DNA of 64,000 nt from positions 62,001-126,000 of the forward strand of contig NZ_RYYR01000008.1 of assembly GCF_003977595.1 (NCBI RefSeq), written 5' to 3'. A program made the position numbers and the translations under genes. Origin of the DNA: Lysinibacillus antri. Its GTDB lineage: Bacteria; Bacillota; Bacilli; Bacillales_A; Planococcaceae. Of the stretch, positions 47,859-57,142 are shown piece by piece (position 1 is the first letter of the stretch; the number at the start of each line of letters is the position of its first letter). The notes below the pieces were generated by a model. That model worked only from the letters and a program-made list of their open reading frames with translations, ran no database searches and was not told where the DNA came from.

Positions 47859-48851
47859 TTACGATATGCTCTCTTGATTTACTGTAAGTTGAGGTTCTTC
47901 ATTAAAGAGAAATAATCCTTTTGAATCCTCTTCTATGTTACATGCTTTCATAATCGAAATAATTCGTTCTGTCATCATTGTATAACCATTACCATTTGGA
48001 TGGAAGAAATCTGTATGATAAACCATATTAGCGTTTTGATCAAACAAATCCTCTACATCTACAAAACATGCATTTTGGTGACGTTCTGAAATGGTCTTAA
48101 TGGTGTTGTTCCATTCGGATATAATGGCTTCAAATTCTGAAACTTCATCTGTCACTACCGAGAACGGGTTGTATAAACCAATCAAAATAATTGGAACATC
48201 CGGATTTTCAACGCGTATTTTTTGAATAATTTTATCGTATCGCTGTTCAAATTCAATTAACTCTTCATCAAAAGGCTCTCTTTTCAAATTGAGAATATCC
48301 TTTTTCACTATTTTCATAATATCATTGCCACCGATTGTAATTGTAATTAATTCGGAGTTTTCAAGCTCTTTATCGTAATGACCTTTTTCAAGAAGAGCCA
48401 GTAGTTGGTCACTTCTTCGCCCTCTTTTGCCTCTATTGTCTAATACAACGTCTGAGATTTCTGTCCACTGCTCAATTTTCTCCGCTAATCGTTCAGTATA
48501 CCCATTTTTTTGCTCTTCATCCCCAACACCTCGAGTTAATGAGTCGCCTAATGCTAAATAATAAATTTTTGATTCTTCCTGGTTTATTTCTTCTGGTTCC
48601 GGAAACTCATTTAAAATGTAGTCTTCTATAATTTCTTGAAATGTTTCAAATTTTGTTTCTTCATTTGTAACCGCGTCGTTTGGTTGAGATAGATTCACTT
48701 TTTCCTTTGATTGTTCGTTTTGATTACTTGTGGCTGATTGATCAGTTTCTCCAGCTAACGATTTCAATTCGTTTATATCATTCTCGTTTACCACTTCGAC
48801 ACAGCCAGATAAAATTAAACAACTCATGATAAGGGTAATAAAATATTTCAC
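47859..48851 (-). CDS. ypmR: YpmR-like SGNH/GDSL hydrolase lipoprotein
   Basis: A 330-residue lipoprotein with signal MKYFITLIMSCLILSGC (lipobox LSGC), a polar linker to about residue 95 and an SGNH hydrolase domain. Block I is ALGDSLTRGVGD with the nucleophile serine, block III ITIGGNDIMK with the oxyanion asparagine, and block V DFFHPNGNGY with the catalytic Asp/His. It is expected to be an esterase or acylhydrolase at the cell surface; the substrate is unknown. It heads the ypmR-ypmS-msrA-msrB set. Confidence 0.88.
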   Translation of the reverse strand: MKYFITLIMSCLILSGCVEVVNENDINELKSLAGETDQSATSNQNEQSKEKVNLSQPNDAVTNEETKFETFQEIIEDYILNEFPEPEEINQEESKIYYLALGDSLTRGVGDEEQKNGYTERLAEKIEQWTEISDVVLDNRGKRGRRSDQLLALLEKGHYDKELENSELITITIGGNDIMKIVKKDILNLKREPFDEELIEFEQRYDKIIQKIRVENPDVPIILIGLYNPFSVVTDEVSEFEAIISEWNNTIKTISERHQNACFVDVEDLFDQNANMVYHTDFFHPNGNGYTMMTERIISIMKACNIEEDSKGLFLFNEEPQLTVNQESIS

Positions 48852-49012
48852 GTAGGTTCCCCCTTTCTACGATTATGATTTTGATGATTTATCATGAATT
48901 TTAAGTTTCATTTTCGTTCATACGTAACGCTAAACTATTCCCATTTTTATATACCCTTTTTATTCCTATTATATGCAACCTATCTATAACTAAGTTCTTC
49001 CCTATTTCTCAA

Positions 49013-49061
49013 AGTTAAAAAAGTGCCAATCCCTTGTCACAGAAGGAACACGGCACTTTCT
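49013..49061 (-). terminator. Terminator of the kinase-like gene
   Basis: On the minus strand AGTGCC and GGCACT form the outer stem with an inner TTCCTT/AAGGGA-like pairing, followed by TTTTTT. Confidence 0.65.
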
Positions 49062-49130
49062 CTTATTTATTTCAAGGTAACTTTAAGCTCTATTTTTGAA
49101 AGAATCACAATAATGATTTTGACACTTTTC

Positions 49131-49802
49131 TTACTTTTTATACAGTAGATGGAACATTGTTTTTGAGAGCTCCTCAAAGGAAAAGTGCTCCTTACGTTGA
49201 TTATACCATTTTCGTATCGCTTCGGCTAACCAAAATGGGACAGGACGCCCATCAATTAAATGATAATATTGTTCATACCCCTTCTTTAAATGCTCCCACC
49301 TAAAATCATTTCCTGGCACTGTATATTCCGATACATCCAGTACTTTCGCTCTTCCATTTTGTAATAAAATATTTTTTAAATGAATATCACGTGGATTTAA
49401 CCCTCGCTTACGCACATACTCCCTAGCATCATCCACATCCTGTATGATCTGTTTCGGAATATGAATGCCTTGTAAAATGCAATCAAAAAGTGAAGTTCCC
49501 GCCTCGTAACTTAAAACGAGATATTCCTCATCGGCTGCATAACACGTTGAAAAATATGGAGAACCTCCTAATATATAATAAACATTTTGTTCAATTTTTA
49601 CTTTTGATTTTTTGTCTTTTGCGTACACTTTAAATGCATATTGGGGGACATGTACCGATTGAAAAACTGCTGCATCAGTGCCTATACCAATACATTTCAA
49701 ATCATTTGCTATACCATGTATCGTAACAAGTTCATTATTTGGGTTTGAAACAACGGTAATTTTTGATAATGAATCCCTCGCGATAGCCCAGTCGTTTCCC
49801 AT
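49131..49802 (-). CDS. Protein-kinase-like protein (YrzF-type serine/threonine kinase)
   Basis: A 223-residue protein with a compact kinase fold. The glycine-rich loop is IGIGTDAAVFQ, the nucleotide-binding lysine is in YAFKVYAKDK, and the catalytic loop RDIHLKNILL corresponds to HxDxxxxN with shifted residues. VLDVSEY stands in place of DFG. The degenerate motifs fit the small bacterial YrzF/RIO-like group. ATG 49802 (MGNDWAIARD) is preferred because AAGGG lies nine bases upstream. Activity and substrates are unknown. Confidence 0.72.
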   Translation of the reverse strand: MGNDWAIARDSLSKITVVSNPNNELVTIHGIANDLKCIGIGTDAAVFQSVHVPQYAFKVYAKDKKSKVKIEQNVYYILGGSPYFSTCYAADEEYLVLSYEAGTSLFDCILQGIHIPKQIIQDVDDAREYVRKRGLNPRDIHLKNILLQNGRAKVLDVSEYTVPGNDFRWEHLKKGYEQYYHLIDGRPVPFWLAEAIRKWYNQRKEHFSFEELSKTMFHLLYKK

Positions 49803-49997
49803 TAGATCGATCCCTTCATTCATATTGAAGGTAATACATAATCTTAATTGGAACAGATTATTTTACACTTCTTAAAGATAAGTTTATTATTCTGATTGTC
49901 TTTAAATTATTACTTGTGTAAATATTTTAGGGATGCATGTTTAGATTTTTTAAGTAGATTGCATACTATGTATTGATTTTAGATTAATTGCATGTAA

Positions 49998-50026
49998 AAA
50001 CTCCCTTTCTTATCGAAAGAGAGTCT
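49998..50026 (-). terminator. Terminator of the SASP gene
   Basis: On the minus strand ACTC-CTTT pairs with AAAG-GGAGT around a short loop, followed by TTTTAC. Confidence 0.6.
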
Positions 50027-50076
50027 TTATTTTCATATGTGAAGATGATCTTACTTTTTCTTACCGAAAGCTTAGC

Positions 50077-50286
50077 TTACGAATTGCGGCCGCGTAATTG
50101 ACTTTCCGCCATTTGTACAAGGCGTTTTGTAATTTCGCCACCTACTGAACCATTTGCGCGAGAAGAAGTTTCTCCCCCAAGTTGTACTCCAAATTCAGAT
50201 GCAATTTCATACTTCATTTGATCTAATGCTTGTTCAGCACCAGGTACAGCAAGTTTGTTACGATTACCGCTATTGTTGTTTGACAT
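50077..50286 (-). CDS. Alpha/beta-type small acid-soluble spore protein (SASP)
   Basis: A 69-residue DNA-coating spore protein. The family hallmarks are [15 protein letters not shown], which contains the GPR protease cleavage site, and [17 protein letters not shown]. It binds and protects spore DNA from damage and is degraded at germination. The ATG follows GAGGAGG. Its 5' leader holds a 9-bp stem (50319-50344). A TATACTA-like element lies near 50350, but a proper SigG promoter could not be fixed. It is the clearest marker that the organism forms spores. Confidence 0.96.
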   Translation of the reverse strand: MSNNNSGNRNKLAVPGAEQALDQMKYEIASEFGVQLGGETSSRANGSVGGEITKRLVQMAESQLRGRNS

Positions 50287-50318
50287 ATTGATTGCCTCCT
50301 CTTGAGAGTAATTTTTTT

Positions 50319-50344
50319 ACTGATAAATGATTGTTTTTATCAGT
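50319..50344 (-). promoter_or_regulatory. Hairpin in the SASP leader
   Basis: ACTGATAAA and TTTATCAGT are perfect 9-bp arms around an 8-base loop, between the probable promoter and the SASP ribosome-binding site. It may be an operator or an mRNA-stabilising stem. Confidence 0.4.
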
Positions 50345-50477
50345 GTTTATAGTATATTTAAAGGCTACATTATTAAACGTGGTAATTTATAGCAATGCGA
50401 TTTTAGAAGAAAAATTTAAAATTGCGGGAATTGAGATGTGACTTAACTAAAAATAAGTCGTATATCAAAGTTGCTTT

Positions 50478-51092
50478 TTAAAGAATCATATTAAACATTG
50501 CTAAAAATGAAGCAATCGTATTGACCGTGCCATGAACCAACCAACTAGTGATGATTGACCCACCTGATTGTTTTTCATTAATCCACCCCATTAAATAACC
50601 TGCTATAGATGTTATGAAAATGACAATGATTGCTCCAACTACACCTGCTATCGGTACGATCATCATTCCATGTAAAACGCCAAAAAATAAGCCTTGTAGT
50701 ATATTTCCAATTTGAAAACCAAACTTATGTATGAGCCTTTTTGTTAAAAATCCTCTAAAAAACAATTCTTCTGAAAAACCTGTTTGGAGAAAAGCGTATA
50801 TTAAGGCAGGTATCAAAGCTCCTATTCCTTTGTTCGTAAATTGAGATGTTGCTAACGATGAAGTTTCAATAAATAATGGAATAATAATCAATGAAGGAAT
50901 CAGCAAAATTATAATGATCAATGCAAAAGTGATCGCATATTTCTTTTTATTCAAAATGTTAATCGGTGTTAGGCCAAGCCATGTAAAAAAACGTTTTTCC
51001 TTTTTACCAGAAAACCACCACCAAACAAACGGAATGATGGAAAATAAAATTACTTGAACAACGGCACTCAGTAATAAATTGATAATCTCCAT
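50478..51092 (-). CDS. CPBP/CAAX-type intramembrane metalloprotease
   Basis: A 204-residue integral membrane protein with about six helices, member of the Abi/CPBP family. Catalytic motifs are EELFFRGFL (Glu-Glu...Arg), FFGVLHG and a third WLVHGTVN. Bacterial members include bacteriocin self-immunity and processing proteases; the substrate is unknown. The start at 51092 (MEIINLLL) or the GTG three codons earlier are both possible, as neither has a strong ribosome-binding site. It follows a small membrane-protein gene by about 20 bases. Confidence 0.85.
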   Translation of the reverse strand: MEIINLLLSAVVQVILFSIIPFVWWWFSGKKEKRFFTWLGLTPINILNKKKYAITFALIIIILLIPSLIIIPLFIETSSLATSQFTNKGIGALIPALIYAFLQTGFSEELFFRGFLTKRLIHKFGFQIGNILQGLFFGVLHGMMIVPIAGVVGAIIVIFITSIAGYLMGWINEKQSGGSIITSWLVHGTVNTIASFLAMFNMIL

Positions 51093-51109
51093 TATGTACA
51101 CATCGCTTT

Positions 51110-51277
51110 CTACATTTTAATTGAAAAGGAGAAAAGGCCAACAATTAGGACAATTAGAACCTTCCATAATTTAGGCTTTGTAGTTTGTTTTTTATAAATA
51201 CGATAAGCTAAATAAACGATTATCCCCCATGAGAATAATCCCGTTAACGTTTCAATAACATTAAAATTGATGAACAC
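51110..51277 (-). CDS. Small two-helix membrane protein
   Basis: A 55-residue protein. Residues about 10-27 (LTGLFSWGIIVYLAYRI) and 37-52 (WKVLIVLIVGLFSFSI) are hydrophobic, with a basic YKKQTTKPKL loop between. The start is taken as GTG at 51277 because GGGGGAG lies directly upstream; the longer frame to 51322 lacks a ribosome-binding site. It is upstream of the CPBP protease and probably co-transcribed. No family is recognised. Confidence 0.6.
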   Translation of the reverse strand: MFINFNVIETLTGLFSWGIIVYLAYRIYKKQTTKPKLWKVLIVLIVGLFSFSIKM

Positions 51278-51352
51278 CGATCTCCCCCCATGTCTGTTTC
51301 CTTTTATACGATTGAAAGCCAATTAAGTTCCAATTTTTCCTGAAGTAGGATT

Positions 51353-51446
51353 TATCCGCCAAATTATAGTAAATATCCGCCAAAAACTTCTATTTATCCG
51401 CCAACTTTTTCAAAATATCCGCCAAAATTATTAATTTATCCGCCAA
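51353..51446. repeat. 21-bp-period tandem array, core TATCCGCCAA (5 units)
   Basis: Five identical 10-base cores begin at 51353, 51374, 51395, 51416 and 51437, an exact 21-base step, with 11 AT-rich variable bases between them. On the opposite strand the core reads TTGGCGGATA, related to TTGGCTAATA of the array at 19555-19650. The array lies between two divergent genes. Confidence 0.85.
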
Positions 51447-51553
51447 CTAAAAAATACACTATCTCTCCTACGCTATTTAATAGATAAAATTCTATTTATC
51501 AAATGTATAAATTTTACTTATATTACCTATAATTCCATTAAGGAGTGATATAT

Positions 51554-51769
51554 ATGAATACAAATATTGAAGAACTATTAAAACGAATCGAGTTCAAAAA
51601 ACAATTCGTGGAAGAATATCAAAAGAAATGTATTGAGCGAGCGGAAGTATTCTCAAGTTATAAAGAGCTAAGCCAGTATTGTGATGCGAAACTTGATGCC
51701 TATAAAAGCATCATTGCTGATATTCATGATCTGTTTCCTTCAGCAATAACAGCTTCACAAGATGTATAA
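51554..51769 (+). CDS. Small hypothetical helical protein
   Basis: A 71-residue soluble, highly charged protein, predicted mostly helical (EELLKRIEFKKQFVEEYQKK then SSYKELSQYCDAKLDAYKS). ATG 51554 follows AAGGAGTG. It ends at a 14-bp-stem terminator. I do not recognise a family. It is divergent from the small membrane-protein gene, with the 21-bp array in between. Confidence 0.65.
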   Translation: MNTNIEELLKRIEFKKQFVEEYQKKCIERAEVFSSYKELSQYCDAKLDAYKSIIADIHDLFPSAITASQDV

Positions 51770-51775
51770 ACATAA

Positions 51776-51812
51776 AAAGAGACGACTGCGTAATTTGCAG
51801 TCGTCTCTTTGC
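51776..51812 (+). terminator. Terminator of the small helical protein gene
   Basis: AAAGAGACGACTGC and GCAGTCGTCTCTTT form a perfect 14-bp stem with a 7-base loop. Confidence 0.85.
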
Positions 51813-51967
51813 ATCTCTACGGCAATTTCATTAAAATTTTCTTATTTCTCTAGTAACAACTAATTTGCAAAACTTACGCTTCACATTTCATTATATTTTC
51901 TTGTAGGTTTGGTCACACTGATTTTGTCTATAAGACTTAAAGAAAGAATGACAAACGAGGAGGTCAA

Positions 51968-52990
51968 ATGATGAGAGCAGCTGTTGTAAGTGAAGATAAA
52001 CAAAAATTAGTAGAAGTAAAAGACATAACATTACGCCCATTAGAAAGTGGCGAGGCATTAGTTGACGTCGAGTACTGCGGTGTTTGCCATACAGATTTAC
52101 ATGTTGCAAAAGGTGATTTCGGTGATGTAACTGGACGTGTGCTTGGTCATGAAGGTGTTGGAATCGTGAAAGAAATCGCGTCGGATGTAACAAATGTAAA
52201 AGTTGGAGATCGGGTAAGTATTGCATGGTTTTATAAAGGTTGTGGTGCCTGCGAATATTGTATCACTGGCAACGAAACGTATTGCCGAGATGTCAAAAAT
52301 GCAGGTTATAGTGTAGATGGCGCAATGGCAGAGCAATGTATTGTGAATGCGAAATATGCAGTCAAAGTTCCTGAAGCGTTAGATCCTCAAAAAGCGACGA
52401 GTATTACATGCGCGGGTGTAACGACATACAAAGCTATTAAAATCGCTAATATTGAGCCTGGAGAATGGATCGCCATTTATGGAGTTGGTGGTCTAGGTAA
52501 TTTAGCCATCCAATATGCTAAGCATGTATTTAATGCAAAAGTAATTGCAGTTGATATTAATGATGATAAGTTAGCACTTGCAAAGGAAGTTGGAGCTGAT
52601 TTAACCCTTAACTCCAAAGATGTAGATTCTGGTGAATGGATTCAACAGCAAACAGGCGGAGCACATGCAGCCGTGGTAACAGCCGTATCTAAAGTGGCAT
52701 TCAATCAGGCAGTCAATTGTGTGCGCCCTGCTTCTAAAATTGTCGCTGTAGGTCTACCTCCAGAAACGATGGATTTAGATATTATTAAAACCGTATTGGA
52801 TGGGATCGAGGTTGTGGGATCGCTCGTTGGGACAAGAAAAGATTTAGAAGAAGCCTTAATGTTTGGCGCAGAAAAAAAGGTAGACCCAGTTGTACAAACA
52901 AGAAAACTAGATGAAGTGGCAGAAATCTTCAAAGAGATGGAAGAGGGCAAAATCCAAGGGCGCATGGTGATTGATATGAAAGCAGTATAA
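51968..52990 (+). CDS. adhP: Zinc-dependent alcohol dehydrogenase AdhP/AdhA
   Basis: A 340-residue medium-chain NAD-dependent alcohol dehydrogenase. The catalytic zinc ligands are in CGVCHTDLH and GHEGVG; the structural zinc lobe has CGACEYC and ETYC. The Rossmann motif is [13 protein letters not shown], followed by VDINDDKL that favours NAD. The start has GAGGAGG before tandem ATGs. The 3' UTR contains copy B of the dispersed element and a strong terminator. Physiological role is likely ethanol or aldehyde interconversion. Confidence 0.95.
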   Translation: MMRAAVVSEDKQKLVEVKDITLRPLESGEALVDVEYCGVCHTDLHVAKGDFGDVTGRVLGHEGVGIVKEIASDVTNVKVGDRVSIAWFYKGCGACEYCITGNETYCRDVKNAGYSVDGAMAEQCIVNAKYAVKVPEALDPQKATSITCAGVTTYKAIKIANIEPGEWIAIYGVGGLGNLAIQYAKHVFNAKVIAVDINDDKLALAKEVGADLTLNSKDVDSGEWIQQQTGGAHAAVVTAVSKVAFNQAVNCVRPASKIVAVGLPPETMDLDIIKTVLDGIEVVGSLVGTRKDLEEALMFGAEKKVDPVVQTRKLDEVAEIFKEMEEGKIQGRMVIDMKAV

Positions 52991-53025
52991 AGCTAGGCAA
53001 CTACAATTAAATGGGATGTCCAGCC

Positions 53026-53123
53026 TACACTTTCTGGATATCTATGCTTCTAATGATAAACTATCGCTAAAAAGCTTTGCTCCTGCGGTAGTAACAATAA
53101 ATTGTCACGATCCTCGTCGCAAA
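53026..53123 (+). repeat. Dispersed 98-bp 3'-UTR element, copy B
   Basis: It matches 30446-30543 on the other strand at 88 of 98 positions without gaps. In the direction of transcription it starts TACACTTTCTGG, includes GTAACAAT-AA-ATTGTCAC and ends CTCGTCGCAAA, directly joining a 17-bp-stem terminator. It follows adhP by 36 bases. Confidence 0.85.
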
Positions 53124-53162
53124 GGAGCCGTCCCGAAATAACTTTCGGGACGGCTCCTTTTT
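53122..53162 (+). terminator. Terminator of adhP (17-bp stem), end of element copy B
   Basis: AAGGAGCCGTCCCGAAA and its exact complement form a 17-bp stem with loop TAAC, followed by TTT. The stem length and loop size match copy A although the stem sequence differs. Confidence 0.9.
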
Positions 53163-53180
53163 GCACTTATTCATCTTCAA

Positions 53181-54767
53181 CTAAAACGAATTATAAGGAC
53201 CCTGCCAAATCGTTACTTGGTTTCGTCCGTTTGTTTTTGATTGATATAACGCTTTATCTGCAAATATAAATAAATCTCCTAATGATTGGGTATGGATAGG
53301 AAATTCAGATATTCCCAAGGATACCGTAATCGACTTTCCTATAGGACTAATGGTATCCGCTATTGTCGTTCGAATCCTCTCTGCCATCATATAAGCTTCT
53401 GAAGTATTCGTATCTGACATTAATAAAACAAATTCCTCTCCTCCATACCGGAAAAACATATCCTTCTCTCTAATTAAAGATCGAACTGTTTTAGCCAAAT
53501 ATTTTAACACCTCATCCCCACCTTGATGTCCATAGGTATCGTTAATTGATTTAAAATGGTCAATATCCATGGCGACTAAGGAAAATAATTGTTTCTGATT
53601 TGCTAAGGAAACCATCATTTCATTCAATTTCCTTCTATTTGGTAAGCCTGTTAGAGAATCCGTCATGGCTTCTTCGACGAGTTTATTCTTATTTTTTTCA
53701 ACTGCTTCCACAGCAATAATTAAACTCTTTGTTAAAAGATCGGCTTCTCGATTCCAATGAGATTGATGAACAGGCGGCTGAATTTTTGTATCTGAACCAA
53801 ACTGATTTACAACATCCGCTAAATCGATAAACGGTTTCGCAAGCTTTTTAGCAAAGCTTATAGAGACCACGAGTATGATGAAAAAAGGAAACAATATGGT
53901 CAATAGTAAATTTTGAATGTGCTTTTTTAAAAGTCCATCAATATAGGAAACTGGGGTCTGTTGTACAACTCCCCACCCGATCTCAGGAATAAAGTTATAC
54001 GCTGCTAACATTGGTACACCTTTACTATTAACGATACGTTCCATTCCACTTTGACCATTTAACAGCTTCGGTATCATCGGATTTCCTTCGACAAACTCCC
54101 CAATACGTTTTGAATCTGGATGAAATAATAGCTTGCCATTTGGACCCACAACAAAATAATAAGAACCTGTTTCATCAATGATGTCATTACCTAGAATTTC
54201 GCTAAGGACGTTTTGTTCCTGTAAAAAGATCGCTCCACCAATAATCCCTCTATAATTACCGTTGTGATCAAAGTAAGGTTCGCTCATAAATACCATCATA
54301 CGCCCAGTTAGTCCGGTAAATGGGGGCGCTAGCATGGGAACTTTTGCATTGACCGAATCTTTTAGCACACCTGATACATAATTTCCCTTTAACCCAACCG
54401 TAATAGGTGCTACATTTCGCACTAATCCGGTTTCATCTGTCCAGGATAACGAATTAAAATAGCGACTATTACTCCTTAAGAGCTCAAGATACTGTTGGAT
54501 TTCTTTATCCGTCATCTCAGGGTGATCTCTTAAATACTTCGTCGTTTCTTGCAAGCTAATTCTCATAGATTTAGACAAAAAATTTACGGAACTGCTAATT
54601 TTTTCAGACTTTGAGGAGTTCAAGGATAAATAAGTATCCGTCAATGATTTTTTCTCAAACTGATAGGATGCAAACAATAAAAAAACCGTGATTAATACAA
54701 CAGAAGTACATATCAGGCTAATTAATAACGTTGTAAGTTTAAATTTTCGTTTAAATAGAATTTTCAT
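53181..54767 (-). CDS. Membrane diguanylate cyclase with extracellular dCache-type sensor
   Basis: A protein of 528 residues. TM1 is at about 15-38, an extracellular double-Cache-like sensor spans about 45-290 (with LSWTDETGLVRNVAP and YYFVVGPNGKLLFHPD), and TM2 is at about 290-310. The C-terminal GGDEF domain includes DSLTGLPNRRKLNE, AMDIDHFKSINDTYGHQGGD and the active site RYGGEEF. It should synthesise cyclic di-GMP in response to a small ligand. The ATG at 54767 (MKILFKRKF) is chosen over earlier frames lacking ribosome-binding sites. Confidence 0.9.
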   Translation of the reverse strand: MKILFKRKFKLTTLLISLICTSVVLITVFLLFASYQFEKKSLTDTYLSLNSSKSEKISSSVNFLSKSMRISLQETTKYLRDHPEMTDKEIQQYLELLRSNSRYFNSLSWTDETGLVRNVAPITVGLKGNYVSGVLKDSVNAKVPMLAPPFTGLTGRMMVFMSEPYFDHNGNYRGIIGGAIFLQEQNVLSEILGNDIIDETGSYYFVVGPNGKLLFHPDSKRIGEFVEGNPMIPKLLNGQSGMERIVNSKGVPMLAAYNFIPEIGWGVVQQTPVSYIDGLLKKHIQNLLLTILFPFFIILVVSISFAKKLAKPFIDLADVVNQFGSDTKIQPPVHQSHWNREADLLTKSLIIAVEAVEKNKNKLVEEAMTDSLTGLPNRRKLNEMMVSLANQKQLFSLVAMDIDHFKSINDTYGHQGGDEVLKYLAKTVRSLIREKDMFFRYGGEEFVLLMSDTNTSEAYMMAERIRTTIADTISPIGKSITVSLGISEFPIHTQSLGDLFIFADKALYQSKTNGRNQVTIWQGPYNSF

Positions 54768-54887
54768 AAAGTAAACCATTCCTGCAATTGTTTTGGAATA
54801 ACCAATTAATTCTAACATAATAAAATTAGTTTTTCGTTTATTATGATTTACAAAATATAGATAACAAATAAGCAGCCAGAAAAAGGA

Positions 54888-55655
54888 CTAGAAATTAACC
54901 CCGAGCTTCTTACACACCTCAACTACCGGTGGATCTTCTTTCCTTCTATCATACTGCTTCAATAACTCTACTCCCCTTTGTTGATCCCCTGTTTGAACAA
55001 GCAAAACCACACGATGAAGCTTGTTAATATACCGATCTTTGGATTGTAAAGCGGCTATAACTGATTCAAGGCTTGTTAATTCTAGAAAATGAGGAATAAC
55101 ATATTGTGAAATATCATTCTTCATCACTTCAATTAATCGGGGGATATCTACATACATCATATTAAATCGATAATTCATCTGCCGTTTTTCGCCCTTCAAA
55201 TCACCAATATCCTTATGTAGCACTGTACTAATGTTAAGGGGGATAGGTGGTTTCTGAATGTTATGTAGACCAAATTGGGTAATATGGTTCTTCAATGTGT
55301 CACGAAAGCGTTGAAGGTCGATATAATCTAAATTCAGTCGGTACCAGACATCTCTATGTCCACGCAAAGTAAAAATTCTGGAACTTTCGACACAATCTGA
55401 GGTAGTGGGTATTATGGGAAGATCTAGTGCGTAGAAAACCTTATAGACTGTTGGTACAAATACACCGAAATTAAATGTGAAAACCAACTCTTTTTTTGAA
55501 TTTATCCGACGATCTGTTTGAAGTTCGATACACCAACCTAAATCATCATTCACCTCTTTATAAAATTTATTACCCGATTTTTTAAAGCATTCTGATTTGA
55601 GAATAGGTGTAATTGTATCTTTCACAATTTCTTTCAATAAATTTTGAACAGTCAT
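54888..55655 (-). CDS. DUF4304 domain-containing protein
   Basis: A 255-residue soluble protein. The N-terminal 130 residues (KDTITPILKSECFKKSGNKF then WCIELQTDRRINSKKEL) match DUF4304 as I know it; the remainder has a helical stretch KDRYINKLHRVVLLVQTG. DUF4304 proteins are often found near toxin/immunity or accessory genes, but their function is unproven. It lies 53 bases after the leucine-rich-repeat gene on the same strand. The ribosome-binding site is weak. Confidence 0.7.
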   Translation of the reverse strand: MTVQNLLKEIVKDTITPILKSECFKKSGNKFYKEVNDDLGWCIELQTDRRINSKKELVFTFNFGVFVPTVYKVFYALDLPIIPTTSDCVESSRIFTLRGHRDVWYRLNLDYIDLQRFRDTLKNHITQFGLHNIQKPPIPLNISTVLHKDIGDLKGEKRQMNYRFNMMYVDIPRLIEVMKNDISQYVIPHFLELTSLESVIAALQSKDRYINKLHRVVLLVQTGDQQRGVELLKQYDRRKEDPPVVEVCKKLGVNF

Positions 55656-55708
55656 TTAGGAGTTGTTCCTTTCTTAGGAAAGTACATTCTCATCTTAGTT
55701 CTTTCTGG

Positions 55709-56782
55709 TCAAATCTCATTAGCTGAAGTATTTGCTTTCATAAAAAAAGTAAGATTATGCCACAATATATGTTCAGTTTTCCCATATTCCTCTGCTAATT
55801 TTTCAAACTGCGTATTCTTTTTAATGCTTCCAAATCCAACAGAAACCCGTTCTACAGAAGGATTTCTTAAAAGTGGAACATAATCGTCTACATTCATATT
55901 CATTGCTGACCAGTGTGTAAATTCAACTAAGGTAGGAGCATGTTCTAAACTACTTATGTCTTTTAACCCTTTCATATTTTCAAATGCCACTTTCTTTAAT
56001 TGTGTTAGGTTACTTAAAGATGGCATTACATTTACGTTTGGTAGATTTTGAAGAACTAAATATTGAAGTCCCGTTAATTTAGATATAAACGAAAGATCAC
56101 TTAACCCCCTTATTTGAAGTAACTCCAAATATTTAATATTATCCAATCCTTCAATAGCCGAAAAATTACTTATACCTCCAAAATTGATATTGAGATACCA
56201 CATATTTTTTAAAGATATTAAAAATTCCAGATTCTTTGTTGTAATGGAGGTGAGTGTTAATTGCTCAATACTCGTCAAATCACTAATCACTTCAATATTC
56301 TTTTTGTGCCCTACTATAAGAAGCTTTCGAAGGTTCCTAAATCTTTCTAAAATCGATAAATTAGGTTTTTTTGATTTTGTTTGTCCTAAAACTAATTCTT
56401 CTAACGTATCAGGTATTTTAGATAAAATATCAAAGCTTTCAAGACCATAAATGCTCAACATTAATTTTTTCAATTTCTTTAAATTGGTGATCGCTTCTAA
56501 ATTTTCTACCATCTGATGACACTCTGCATAAAAGCGTGCTAAATTTGGCAACTTTTCAAGAAAACGAAAATCACATGTAGAATTGTAGAAACCATACACA
56601 CGAAGTACAACATCCTCACGAACAGAGAATAAAATATCATTTAACATTTGAAATGTTTCATGTTCGATTACACTTTGAAATTGTATCACTTCAAGTTCTT
56701 TATAATTTAATAAAGCCTGTATCTCTTCCTCGGTTAAAAATTTTTTTATTTCTACCCTTCCCTCCGTGATTATGCTGTACAT
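55709..56782 (-). CDS. Leucine-rich-repeat protein without signal peptide
   Basis: A 357-residue cytosolic protein with about eight to ten irregular leucine-rich repeats between residues 70 and 300. Examples are LEAITNLKKLKKLMLSIYGL, then LDNIKYLELLQIRGLSDLSF and LTGLQYLVLQNLPNVNVMPS. It has no membrane segment, signal or LPXTG motif, so it is not an internalin. ATG 56782 is favoured by AGGGG upstream. It resembles LRR proteins seen near immunity genes and probably binds another protein. Specific function is unknown. Confidence 0.72.
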   Translation of the reverse strand: MYSIITEGRVEIKKFLTEEEIQALLNYKELEVIQFQSVIEHETFQMLNDILFSVREDVVLRVYGFYNSTCDFRFLEKLPNLARFYAECHQMVENLEAITNLKKLKKLMLSIYGLESFDILSKIPDTLEELVLGQTKSKKPNLSILERFRNLRKLLIVGHKKNIEVISDLTSIEQLTLTSITTKNLEFLISLKNMWYLNINFGGISNFSAIEGLDNIKYLELLQIRGLSDLSFISKLTGLQYLVLQNLPNVNVMPSLSNLTQLKKVAFENMKGLKDISSLEHAPTLVEFTHWSAMNMNVDDYVPLLRNPSVERVSVGFGSIKKNTQFEKLAEEYGKTEHILWHNLTFFMKANTSANEI

Positions 56783-56959
56783 GAACTGTCCCCTAACTAT
56801 AATTAGTAAATGCGCCTTATTTAATAAGCTCATTCAACAATGGATGAAGATACGAACAGATACTATGAATTTTGTCATTGATACAATTATTCAAGAAACG
56901 AAAAGGAACAAAGGCGCCATTTACCAACTTATCGATACTGAGAAAATGGGTGTGTTTGT

Positions 56960-57118
56960 TTACTCAATGGGTGGCTTAGCAAGTGGTTGGCTTGGTGGGG
57001 AACGGAATGATATTGATGCATCAGTTATTCTAGAAATATTTTGTACGAAAAACACTGCAATTAGCCCTACAACTCCCAGTAGGAATGAAGTTATAAACCA
57101 TTTTGTGAATTTATCTAT
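56960..57118 (-). CDS. Possible small membrane protein with ATA start (low confidence)
   Basis: After GGAGGG and AACGAC the minus strand opens with ATA and then reads DKFTKWFITSFLLGVVGLIA..., one hydrophobic helix followed by a Ser/Pro-rich tail ending PLAKPPIE (52 residues). No ATG, GTG or TTG lies near the ribosome-binding site. It may be a real gene with a rare start, or a remnant. The rest of the 56783-57142 gap shows no further gene that I can support. Confidence 0.3.
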   Translation of the reverse strand: MDKFTKWFITSFLLGVVGLIAVFFVQNISRITDASISFRSPPSQPLAKPPIE

Positions 57119-57142
57119 GTCGTTCCCTCCTCACCTACTTGC

